A program made the position numbers and the translations under genes. Positions 31,195-38,126 of a DNA stretch of 40,841 nucleotides are shown here, piece by piece. Location: contig CAYULU010000014.1 of assembly GCA_964445745.1 (NCBI GenBank), positions 1-40,841 on the forward strand, given 5' to 3'. Source of the DNA: UBA1443 sp964445745. GTDB lineage: Bacteria > Omnitrophota > Omnitrophia > Omnitrophales > Aquincolibacteriaceae. The notes under the pieces were generated by a model, which searched no databases, was not told the DNA's origin, and saw nothing but the letters and a program-made list of their open reading frames with translations. Within the stretch, counting starts at the first letter, position 1; every line of letters begins with the position of its first letter.

Positions 31195-32604
31195 TTAAAA
31201 CTTCCAGACCAGATCAATCTGATACAGCTGTTGAGCGGCCGGACTACTGCTCCCGGCATCAATGATGTTTTGCGTAAAAAATGCCGAACCGTTGAGCGTC
31301 AAAAAATCCGTCAGGCCGTAACCGGCTTTGATCACACTACCCTTACGGTTGGTAAACCCGAAATCCGAGTCGGCCCAAACACTGAAGGTCGAATTCTTCT
31401 CCAGGTGTCCGTAGGTGTAGCCGAGTTCCCAGTCGCCCTTCTTCTTTGCGGAGCCGATCTTCGCGCCGGTAACGTAGAAATGCCGTTCATGAGCATTTTC
31501 CATGTGGGCTTGGGTGTTTTGTCCGTGTTCAAAAAACACTTTGAACTTCGGCAACGGATCGATCCGCCAACCCAACTCGTGGTAAAAGCTGAGAACTCCC
31601 AGATCACCCGTATTCACACCGGTGAAAAGGTCGTTGGTCCTCATATTCACGCCATCGATGCTATAGCTGGTTGCCGTCGCCGTCCCGGCTTTCCCAATTC
31701 CTCTCGAAAATTCGTAATTGAGATGGTGCCGCAAATCGATGGGATATTGGAGGTCCTCATGGGTGAATTTGTTACGGATGCCTCCCGAAAAACCGAAGAA
31801 TTCAGCATCCCCGTTGGTGTTGTTCCTCGTCGACGTTTCATTGATGATGAACTGTGTCCCGAGAAATTCAACATCTGTGCTTAAATGTTCAGTCTTAAGC
31901 AGGCGGGAAGTAACTTTTTGATAAAGACCTTCCGGCGTCACATCACCGTCCCAGGTCAGCCAGCTATGAATATCCGAAAGCGGATTGGCCACTTTGCCAA
32001 CTCCGATCTCAACATCACTGATCGGGCCAATCAGCGCCCATTGGGGATTATAGATCGCATAAGCCTGATCAATCGTTATGGTTTTGTTGGCAAAAGCACT
32101 ATCAAAACTCTGGTTCGTGGACGTGGGATCCGTCGTGCCTCCCGAAGCAAGCCGGAATCCCGCTCTAAACTCGTCATTGAATTCCTTCTCAAGTCCCCAG
32201 CGCAAGCGAAACCGGAACCGGTTCACATCCGCAGATGTCGCCTTCGTATTATTTGCGGGCTCATACCGCATCCGAATGTCACCCTTTGCCTTGAGACCCT
32301 TGAGCCATTTGTCAGAATCTCCGATCTTATCTTTGAGATTCTTGCCGAACTGTTCTTTAAAATCGTCCTCGCTGATTTGCGGAGATTCGACTCCGCTGGG
32401 AGCTATCTCAATGGAAGGCCCTCTGGTTTTTAAAGCCTGAATCTCCGTCTTTTGCGAAGCCACCGTTTCCTGTAGTTCGCTCATCTGCTTTTGCATTTGT
32501 TGCAACAGACTCATCAGCTGGGCTTCATCCGCAAAAGCGGTTTGACCTACAGCAAACGAGAAGATCATGAGCAAGCCCATTATTCTCTTTACTGTTTTCT
32601 TCAT
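31195..32604 (-). CDS. putative outer-membrane porin of the phosphate cluster
   Basis: Exported protein of 469 residues. A signal peptide (MKKTVKRIMGLLMIFSFAVG..., cleavage near TAFADE) is followed by a predicted coiled coil (about 27-62: QLMSLLQQMQKQMSELQ...), a linker, and from about residue 105 a beta-barrel with alternating aromatic strands. It ends with Phe (DLVWKF), the outer-membrane insertion signal. It resembles the 'putative porin' family with a trimerising N-terminal coiled coil rather than OprP sequence itself. The Pho-box-like repeats directly upstream and its position before pstS2 suggest phosphate or organophosphate uptake under phosphate limitation, which is inference. Confidence 0.88.
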   Translation of the reverse strand: MKKTVKRIMGLLMIFSFAVGQTAFADEAQLMSLLQQMQKQMSELQETVASQKTEIQALKTRGPSIEIAPSGVESPQISEDDFKEQFGKNLKDKIGDSDKWLKGLKAKGDIRMRYEPANNTKATSADVNRFRFRLRWGLEKEFNDEFRAGFRLASGGTTDPTSTNQSFDSAFANKTITIDQAYAIYNPQWALIGPISDVEIGVGKVANPLSDIHSWLTWDGDVTPEGLYQKVTSRLLKTEHLSTDVEFLGTQFIINETSTRNNTNGDAEFFGFSGGIRNKFTHEDLQYPIDLRHHLNYEFSRGIGKAGTATATSYSIDGVNMRTNDLFTGVNTGDLGVLSFYHELGWRIDPLPKFKVFFEHGQNTQAHMENAHERHFYVTGAKIGSAKKKGDWELGYTYGHLEKNSTFSVWADSDFGFTNRKGSVIKAGYGLTDFLTLNGSAFFTQNIIDAGSSSPAAQQLYQIDLVWKF

Positions 32605-32675
32605 GGTTTTCTTCTCCCTTTTGTTTAAGTTTCCTGGAATGGAGGACCATTCCTTTTGATTTGTTACGGGAGAAG

Positions 32676-32727
32676 TATATAAAAGCAGTGTCAGGTCTTG
32701 ATGAGGAACGTGTAAAGTTATTGTAAA
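32676..32727 (-). promoter_or_regulatory. Pho-box-like direct repeats and -10 box upstream of the porin operon
   Basis: Reading the minus strand, TTTACA occurs at 32727-32722 and again at 32716-32711, exactly 11 bases apart. In the same register follow CTCATC (32705-32700) and CTGACA (32694-32689), then TATATA (32681-32676) as -10. Three of four half-sites match an xTxACA core. The TTTACA core and 11-bp period fit PhoP/PhoB half-site spacing known from Bacillus (TTaACA) and E. coli (CTGTCA). Confidence 0.55.
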
Positions 32728-32745
32728 ATTTTAGACACACTAGAG

Positions 32746-32818
32746 GCGGTTTCACAAGTATTTCCAACCCGTTGTTTCTCAAGGGGTTGGAAAATGTAAA
32801 AGGGACTTATGAAACCGC
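32746..32818 (-). promoter_or_regulatory. long nested hairpin upstream of the porin promoter
   Basis: Outer arms gcggtttcacaagt (32746-32759) and acttatgaaaccgc (32805-32818) pair over 14 positions, with a single G-U wobble when transcribed from the minus strand. Inner arms tttccaaccc (32761-32770) and gggttggaaa (32784-32793) pair perfectly over 10 positions. It lies about 100 bases after the stop of the small secreted protein gene. No T-run follows immediately. It may act as a barrier between the upstream transcript and the porin operon, or be a small mobile repeat. Confidence 0.55.
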
Positions 32819-32914
32819 TTCTATTTAGCAGCAATCGCTATGAGCAGAATCGCGCCTGTCTCCGGTTCTAGGCTAACCGGGTCAGTCAGAATGGGTCGAG
32901 GATTAGAAAAAGAA

Positions 32915-33427
32915 TTAAGCGATCTTTTCGCTTTTAACGAGGACGTAACTGTCGGGGTCTTTATGAACAAGGGATAGATAAAGCTTGTAGCGTTGCCGGG
33001 AAGAGGGATCTCCTTCTTTCATTCCGAAAGAGGCATAAGGATCGGCCACGGCGAGAGTCAACCATTTCTGGGGGACACCTTCTTCATCTGTTTTTTTAAA
33101 ATCCATGAGGAGAAACTTCCAGATCTTCTTTTCCTTCGCGGCCGTTTTCATCTGCTCGCGAAGCGGGGGCTCTTCAATAATAATATTTTTAAAACTCCCC
33201 ATCAGAACTTGATTGATCCTGAAAACCACGGCCGTCCAGACGGGAGGCATTTCAGAAGGCGGTTTTTCAAGCGCGTCAACTTTCCCTCCTGCCAGGATGC
33301 TACGCACCTTAATGGGAACCACTTCAAGGACAAGATCTGTTTGTAAAGGCTTCGCCGAAACCGTCTCGGCAAGACCCAAGGGAATATTTAAAAACATAAG
33401 GCCAACGATAAACAGAAAGCTTTTCAC
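32915..33427 (-). CDS. small secreted protein of unknown function in the phosphate cluster
   Basis: A 170-residue product with a signal peptide (MKSFLFIVGLMFLNIPLGLA, cleavage near LAETV). No lipobox cysteine is seen. The mature part has alternating beta-type segments (DLVLEVVPIKVRSILAGG, WTAVVFRINQVLMGSF, NIIIEEPPL, KIWKFLLMDF) that resemble small periplasmic proteins with an immunoglobulin-like or OB-type fold, but I do not recognise a family. The gene has its own promoter with Pho-box-like repeats and lies between the Pit and the porin/Pst blocks, so a role in phosphate acquisition is plausible. It could be an accessory periplasmic factor. Confidence 0.75.
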   Translation of the reverse strand: MKSFLFIVGLMFLNIPLGLAETVSAKPLQTDLVLEVVPIKVRSILAGGKVDALEKPPSEMPPVWTAVVFRINQVLMGSFKNIIIEEPPLREQMKTAAKEKKIWKFLLMDFKKTDEEGVPQKWLTLAVADPYASFGMKEGDPSSRQRYKLYLSLVHKDPDSYVLVKSEKIA

Positions 33428-33452
33428 GATATCCCTTTCTTTTATTTACAAC

Positions 33453-33496
33453 AGTATAAACAATCTCGAAAGTCTTTCATGTAAAAACTACGTAAA
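33453..33496 (-). promoter_or_regulatory. Pho-box-like direct repeats and -10 box upstream of the small secreted protein
   Basis: On the minus strand TTTACG (33496-33491) and TTTACA (33485-33480) are spaced exactly 11 bases apart, followed 21 bases later by TATACT (33458-33453) as -10. The core and period are the same as in the site before the porin. The phase relative to the -10 differs (29 bases there from the last TTTACA), so only the repeat, not the complete promoter geometry, is shared. Confidence 0.48.
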
Positions 33497-33563
33497 ATTC
33501 GCCCCGGGGAATGTCTCCGGTAAAACCTGACTTGGTTCTGGAGGATGGAATAAACGAGAGAGT

Positions 33564-34553
33564 TTAAAAAACGCGGACCGCAAAAGCGTAGCAAAGGGCG
33601 GCAATCACTGCGGAACAAGGAAGAGTAAGTATCCAGGCCCAGAGAATGTTCCCGGCAACTCCCCATTTGACGGCGCTAAGTCGCCGCAGGGACCCAACTC
33701 CCATGATCGCACCCGTAATGGTGTGAGTCGTGCTAACGGGAACACCCAAAGATGACGAGAAAAACAATGTTATTGCAGCCCCGGACTCCGCACAAAAACC
33801 ATCCATGGGACGGAGCTTCGCAACTTTTTGTCCCATGGTCTTAACAATCCGCCAACCGCCCAACATGGTCCCGAGAGCGATGGCAATATAGCAAGCTAAC
33901 CCGACCCAGATCGGGATATAGAATTTTTCTCCCAACAAGCCGGCACTAAAAAGCAGGCTTGCAATAATTCCCATCGTCTTTTGGGCATCGTTTCCGCCGT
34001 GCCCTAAACTATAAAGTGCGGCTGAAAGAAGCTGGCCTTTCCTGAAAATATGATCCACCTGGGTCGGAGCTTTTTTCCGGAAAACCCAGTACACGCCGAT
34101 TCCAAACAAGAGCCCAAGGATCAAGCCAATGACCGGGGAAATAAAAATAAAAGCAACGGTCTTGGCAATCCCGTGGACCACAAGCGAAACCGGACCCGCC
34201 TTCACCAACCCGGCCCCGACAAGCCCACCGATCAGCGCGTGGGAAGAACTGGTCGGAAGTCCCAAATACCACGTGATCATGTTCCAGACACAAGCCCCCA
34301 TCAAGGCCGCGAAAACAATATGATTGTCCACGATAGCGATATCAATGATGCCTTGTCCCATGGTTGTCGCAATGTGATGGCCGAATAAAAAGAAAGCGAC
34401 AAAGTTGAAGAAGGCCGCCCAGAGTACGGCCTTCTGGGGGGTTAAAACGCGAGTAGAAACGATCGTGGCGATCGAGTTGGCAGAATCATGGAAGCCGTTT
34501 AAAAAATCAAAAATTAACGCCAGCAGGATAAGCGCCGCAATGTAGACTGTCAT
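33564..34553 (-). CDS. pit: inorganic phosphate transporter, Pit family
   Basis: Low-affinity, ion-coupled phosphate permease of the inner membrane, 329 residues with about ten transmembrane helices. The two family signature halves are present: DFLNGFHDSANSIATIVSTR (residues about 11-30) and LGHGGNDAQKTMGIIA (about 192-207), as is VSTTHTITGAIMGVGS near the C-terminus. It starts 3 bases after the DUF47 gene stop, the usual PhoU-like/Pit pairing. Length and motifs point to the shorter bacterial Pit type. It would supply phosphate when the Pst systems are repressed. Confidence 0.95.
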   Translation of the reverse strand: MTVYIAALILLALIFDFLNGFHDSANSIATIVSTRVLTPQKAVLWAAFFNFVAFFLFGHHIATTMGQGIIDIAIVDNHIVFAALMGACVWNMITWYLGLPTSSSHALIGGLVGAGLVKAGPVSLVVHGIAKTVAFIFISPVIGLILGLLFGIGVYWVFRKKAPTQVDHIFRKGQLLSAALYSLGHGGNDAQKTMGIIASLLFSAGLLGEKFYIPIWVGLACYIAIALGTMLGGWRIVKTMGQKVAKLRPMDGFCAESGAAITLFFSSSLGVPVSTTHTITGAIMGVGSLRRLSAVKWGVAGNILWAWILTLPCSAVIAALCYAFAVRVF

Positions 34554-34556
34554 GGA

Positions 34557-35189
34557 TCAGGCTTGTTTTACCAAAATCGATTGGACAACATGGACGACAT
34601 CCTCGCAAACATCAAGAACGGTCTCCATATCCTGATAGATGTCTTTCCATTTGATGACCGAAACGGGATCGGAAGCATATTTCTCAAAAAGCTGACCGAG
34701 CATATCATCGCGCATCTGGTCTCCGAGATTCTCGAGAGTATTGACCTCCCGGCAAGCACGGGTCACGGCCTGGTGGTTCTTCACATTTCTTAAACCGCCC
34801 ACCGCACACGCAACCTCCCGAACGGATTTTTCGATCACCGCAGCAAATTCCGTCAGGTTTCTGTCCGGGCTCAGGATCTTGTAGACAAAGAGTCGGTTCG
34901 TGATGGCATCAAGCATGTCGACAATATTATCGAGTTCCGTGGAAAGCTCATGAATGTCCTCGCGATCAAAGGGAGTAATAAAGGTTTTATTTAACTGATC
35001 AGAAATCTCATGAGCTATCTCATCAGCCTGGTGCTCGATATCTTTCATTTTGGCACGCTCGATACCATCAACTTTGAAATCGGAAACAAGTTTATTGAAA
35101 TAAATGGCGGCATCCACCGCGTATTGCGCTTGTTTGTCAAAGAGATCGAAGAAATTAACGTTTTTGGGAATTAAAAAACCAAACACCAT
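34557..35189 (-). CDS. DUF47 / PhoU-like phosphate transport regulator
   Basis: Cytosolic helical protein of 210 residues in the DUF47 (Pit accessory, YkaA/TIGR00153-like) family. It starts MVFGFLIPKNVNFFDLFDKQA and contains DIEHQADEIAHEI and REDIHELSTELDNIVDMLD, the PhoU-type metal-binding helices. It is translated just before pit with a 3-base gap, and AAGG precedes its ATG. It is expected to modulate Pit activity. About 235 bases upstream to etfA hold no gene, terminator or Pho box that I can support. Confidence 0.93.
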   Translation of the reverse strand: MVFGFLIPKNVNFFDLFDKQAQYAVDAAIYFNKLVSDFKVDGIERAKMKDIEHQADEIAHEISDQLNKTFITPFDREDIHELSTELDNIVDMLDAITNRLFVYKILSPDRNLTEFAAVIEKSVREVACAVGGLRNVKNHQAVTRACREVNTLENLGDQMRDDMLGQLFEKYASDPVSVIKWKDIYQDMETVLDVCEDVVHVVQSILVKQA

Positions 35190-35424
35190 AAATAGGTCCT
35201 TGACCCTGTTAGAGTTACGTCGTTATTGCCACGACTTAAGATAGCGACAAATCCATACCAGTCGCTCGAGGGATTCGACTTCGCATCCAAGACGGCCAGC
35301 GCCGCCATTGAAACAGGCAAAAACCTGGATTTATTTCACACCTGGACCACTCAGGAGAAGAGCATAAGTTATCAATTTGAGCACTCTGCCAAAAGCTAAC
35401 ATGGCAAAGCAATTACAGAAAAGC

Positions 35425-36462
35425 TTAAGCTGTACGATTTAGTAATTCATTGACCTTTTGTATGACTTGGAAAGCATCAGCCACGTAAAGCACATCGGCT
35501 TTGCCCTGCGCCCAGCCGCAGTTTGCGTCCATGTTGATCGCGCGACGCTCATTGATGAAACGCCACCCGACAACGTGAGGCTCTTCACCGTGGCAGCAAG
35601 TCGCAAGCCCTTTGGGATGCCTCGGTGTGGAACCGGTCTGTCCAACCTGATTTAAGTGACTGATAAACGGAAGTACCGCCTCGCCTTCCGCTCCAAGATC
35701 CACAAGAGATTTACTGCTTCCGAGCGACGCCTTGGCCCCTTTCAAAAAATTCAGGATAAGGCTCTCCGCATCTTTACCGTGAGTCTGACCATCCGACTGT
35801 TTTTTAGTCCAGCCCGCGCCCGCCACAAAAAGGAGCTCCGCGTCCGGGCGAATCGTTTGAGCGTCCGCTGACGGCGCCTGAACACCGGTCACTTTCGTAC
35901 GCTTGTCCTGCTCCGCCAAGGCCACCTGGACGGATTCCACAGTCCCCGAACCTTGGGGCCCCGCATACGCCGCAAACGTTCCGGAATCGACAAGAAGAAC
36001 CCATGGGCGCGCCGCACGTGTGAGAGTAGCCACCATCCGTTGACGGTAATACCAGCGCTGGATATCAAGCTGAGCACCATTAACATTAAGACCGCTGACG
36101 TGCGTATCAATCATCCCTTTCATACGAAAAGCTACCCCGGGCAGCGCGCGGGCAAACCGCGAAGTTCCAGGCGCAATAACGATCGTCGCGGCCGCTGCTT
36201 TAGCAATCGCTTCCACGGCTTTTACGTCTGTGGCATAACGCGAGTCATTGAAATCAGCTCCGCTAACGCCAAGGATCTTTGCGGCTCCGCACCCGGCGAT
36301 CTGATCTGCCGCCGCCTTAACATCACCGCCGATCAGCCCAACCGTGAGAGTTGAACCCGCCAGATCCTTGACAAGTTTCTGCGCCGCCGTTAACACCTCG
36401 AGTGCGATCTTGGGAAGACTGCCGTCTTTTTGAGTATGTGCTAGATAAAGAATTTTTTCCAT
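35425..36462 (-). CDS. etfA: electron transfer flavoprotein alpha subunit (divergent)
   Basis: FAD-binding subunit of an ETF, 345 residues. The N-terminal domain (about 1-190) is the usual nucleotide-binding fold (ILYLAHTQKDGSLPKIALEV). The C-terminal FAD domain keeps NQVGQTG (271-277), but the next part is unusual. Where most EtfA have LYIA.GISGAIQH, this protein has CCHGEEPHVVGWRFINE, then RRAINMDANCGWAQGK (about 306-321) and ADVLYVADAFQVIQKVNELL. His296 may take the place of the conserved FAD-contacting His. It starts 4 bases after etfB, with GAGAGG upstream. It probably delivers electrons to the ETF-QO-like protein encoded nearby. Confidence 0.87.
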   Translation of the reverse strand: MEKILYLAHTQKDGSLPKIALEVLTAAQKLVKDLAGSTLTVGLIGGDVKAAADQIAGCGAAKILGVSGADFNDSRYATDVKAVEAIAKAAAATIVIAPGTSRFARALPGVAFRMKGMIDTHVSGLNVNGAQLDIQRWYYRQRMVATLTRAARPWVLLVDSGTFAAYAGPQGSGTVESVQVALAEQDKRTKVTGVQAPSADAQTIRPDAELLFVAGAGWTKKQSDGQTHGKDAESLILNFLKGAKASLGSSKSLVDLGAEGEAVLPFISHLNQVGQTGSTPRHPKGLATCCHGEEPHVVGWRFINERRAINMDANCGWAQGKADVLYVADAFQVIQKVNELLNRTA

Positions 36463-36466
36463 AGGG

Positions 36467-37276
36467 TTAGCCTCTCATCCAGGTAACAATTTCGTTAGCG
36501 ATCTCATCAACAGGCGTGTCTTTGACGATACGCGTCTGACGGACCTGTTTGGGTAATTCCACGGCCGCAAATTTAATTTTGTCGCCCTTGAGCCCCGCCG
36601 GTGCGGCTTTCTGAAGTGCAGGCATGATCCCGCGCATATTGGCCATCCCGACCTGGGGATTGTTTGGGGGTTCAGGAAGGTTCCCCGTTGCCCATCCGAT
36701 GACAACCGGCGCACCCGCGCAAGTTGAAACTTGGTACTGTCCGCCTTCAATACGCTCGAGCAATTGAAATGCACCATCGGATTGAACTTTGAGTTCATCA
36801 ACCCCAAGGAACACATCGGAGATCCCAAGCTGTTCGGCAATCAACTGCATCGTCACCCCCGCATCGCGAGACGCCGACGCACATCCGCCGAACACAAGAA
36901 GTTTCGTCTTATCAAGCCCCGGCATTTTCTCAATCGCACCGGCCAGCGCGGCGGCGACCTCCGTAGAATCCATAAACCCGCTTGCAGACCCGTCCACGAC
37001 CACAAGCTCAAACGGGGCCTTCTGTGCAATGGTCATCATCAGCTGTTGCAGTTTGGCTTTGGGACCAAGGCTGAGTAAAGTCACCTTGCTTCCCGGGTTC
37101 TGTTTCGCAAGATTCGCAGCCTCAAAAAGCGCATGTCCGGCCCACGGATCCAGCACAGAAGGCAACATCATTTCATTTTTAAGCGCAGGTCCGGCCGCCG
37201 CTTGGATGGGTTCCAGTGTCTGGAGCGGATCGGGCACAAGACTGCCACAAACTACAATTTGATAAGCTGTTGACAT
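36467..37276 (-). CDS. etfB: electron transfer flavoprotein beta subunit (divergent)
   Basis: Partner of EtfA, 269 residues. It starts MSTAYQIVVCGSLVPDP at the ATG at 37276, with AGGAGG nine bases upstream. Recognisable EtfB features are the NEMMLPSVLDPWAGHALFEAANL segment (about 35-57), the VTLLSLGPK strand and the C-terminal KFAAVELPKQVRQTRIVKD. The nucleotide-binding loop that in typical EtfB contains D-x-D-T-x-Q-x-G is GGCASASRDAGVTMQLIAE here, so AMP binding may be altered or lost. A TATAAT (37329-37324) lies about 50 bases upstream, with a poor -35. The gene is divergent from the pseudouridine synthase gene. Confidence 0.85.
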   Translation of the reverse strand: MSTAYQIVVCGSLVPDPLQTLEPIQAAAGPALKNEMMLPSVLDPWAGHALFEAANLAKQNPGSKVTLLSLGPKAKLQQLMMTIAQKAPFELVVVDGSASGFMDSTEVAAALAGAIEKMPGLDKTKLLVFGGCASASRDAGVTMQLIAEQLGISDVFLGVDELKVQSDGAFQLLERIEGGQYQVSTCAGAPVVIGWATGNLPEPPNNPQVGMANMRGIMPALQKAAPAGLKGDKIKFAAVELPKQVRQTRIVKDTPVDEIANEIVTWMRG

Positions 37277-37438
37277 CGCTAAAAACCTCCTGTGGGAATT
37301 GAAAAATTTCACAACGGGTGTGCATTATATTCAGCCCGCCTGCTTTCGGCTAGCATGTTTTTCACCTTTGTGGCTCCCCTTTTAATCTGCCGCATGCCGC
37401 AGTCCGCATGAAAATCTTGTGTCTTCTACAAGAATATG

Positions 37439-37467
37439 TTGTCAGTGTCTTGAAATTAATGTAGAAA
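37439..37467 (+). promoter_or_regulatory. promoter of the pseudouridine synthase gene
   Basis: TTGTCA (37439-37444) and TAGAAA (37462-37467) with a 17-base spacer. The -10 ends six bases before the ATG at 37474, so transcription would start at or next to the start codon, implying a leaderless message. No Shine-Dalgarno is present. Confidence 0.45.
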
Positions 37468-37473
37468 AGCATC

Positions 37474-38034
37474 ATGATCATTGTGTTCAACAAACCTTAC
37501 AGCGTACTTTCACAGTTCACGAAGGAAGCGCCTCATCACCGGACGCTTGCCGAATTCGGATTTCCCAAGGATGTCTATCCGATCGGCCGGCTCGATGCCG
37601 ACAGTGAGGGGCTCCTTCTGCTGAGCGACGAAAAGCGGTGGACCGACCGCCTTCTGAAGCCTTATCACGCTCATAAACGGACCTATCACGTCCAGGTCGA
37701 AGGCGTCGCCAACGAACCGGCGCTTGAAAAATTGAGAAAGGGTGTTCTCATTCAGCGGATGAAGACGGCACCGTCTCAGGCGCGGCTTATGAAAGATCCG
37801 GGATATCCCGAGCGCAATCCGCCGATCCGCTTCCGCCTGACAGTCCCCACAAGCTGGATCGAATTGCGTTTGATTGAAGGAAAAAACCGGCAAGTCCGAA
37901 GAATGACCGCAGCGGTCGGCTTCCCCACGCTCCGTCTGATCCGCACTGCGATCGGCCAACTCCACCTCGGCAAACTCGCGCCCGGCACCTGGCGCGAACT
38001 CGAATCCCGCGAAATTGATCTGTTATTAAAATAG
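37474..38034 (+). CDS. rluE: 23S rRNA pseudouridine synthase, RluE-like (RsuA family)
   Basis: Modifies a uridine in ribosomal RNA; E. coli RluE acts at position 2457 of 23S rRNA. The 186-residue product lacks an S4 domain and starts directly with the catalytic fold: VFNKPYSVLSQF, the active-site motif YPIGRLDADSEGLLLLS (Asp41), KRTYHVQVEG and LIEGKNRQVRRMTAAVG. These match the RsuA/RluB/E/F group, and the short N-terminus favours RluE. It is monocistronic, with a candidate terminator at its end. Confidence 0.9.
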   Translation: MIIVFNKPYSVLSQFTKEAPHHRTLAEFGFPKDVYPIGRLDADSEGLLLLSDEKRWTDRLLKPYHAHKRTYHVQVEGVANEPALEKLRKGVLIQRMKTAPSQARLMKDPGYPERNPPIRFRLTVPTSWIELRLIEGKNRQVRRMTAAVGFPTLRLIRTAIGQLHLGKLAPGTWRELESREIDLLLK

Positions 38035-38046
38035 CTTCGCTTTTTT
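38028..38046 (+). terminator. weak intrinsic terminator of rluE
   Basis: AAAATAGC-TTC-GCTTTTTT: AGC/GCT and AAAA/TTTT pair with one T-T mismatch, and the 3' arm is itself a T-run. It overlaps the stop codon. Confidence 0.35.
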
Positions 38047-38099
38047 GTAAGTCTTTTTATTTTTATTTATTGATTTAAATTCAATTCAATATTGATTAA

Positions 38100-38115
38100 A
38101 TCATAAATTTATGAT
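38100..38115. promoter_or_regulatory. 16-bp perfect palindrome over the ORF6N gene promoter
   Basis: atcataaatttatgat is a perfect 16-base palindrome twelve bases before the ORF6N ATG. Its right end is TATGAT, a good -10 candidate. A palindrome over a -10 box suggests an operator, perhaps for autoregulation. The surrounding 80 bases are strongly AT-rich compared with neighbouring genes. Confidence 0.45.
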
Positions 38116-38126
38116 ATCATTGTCCC

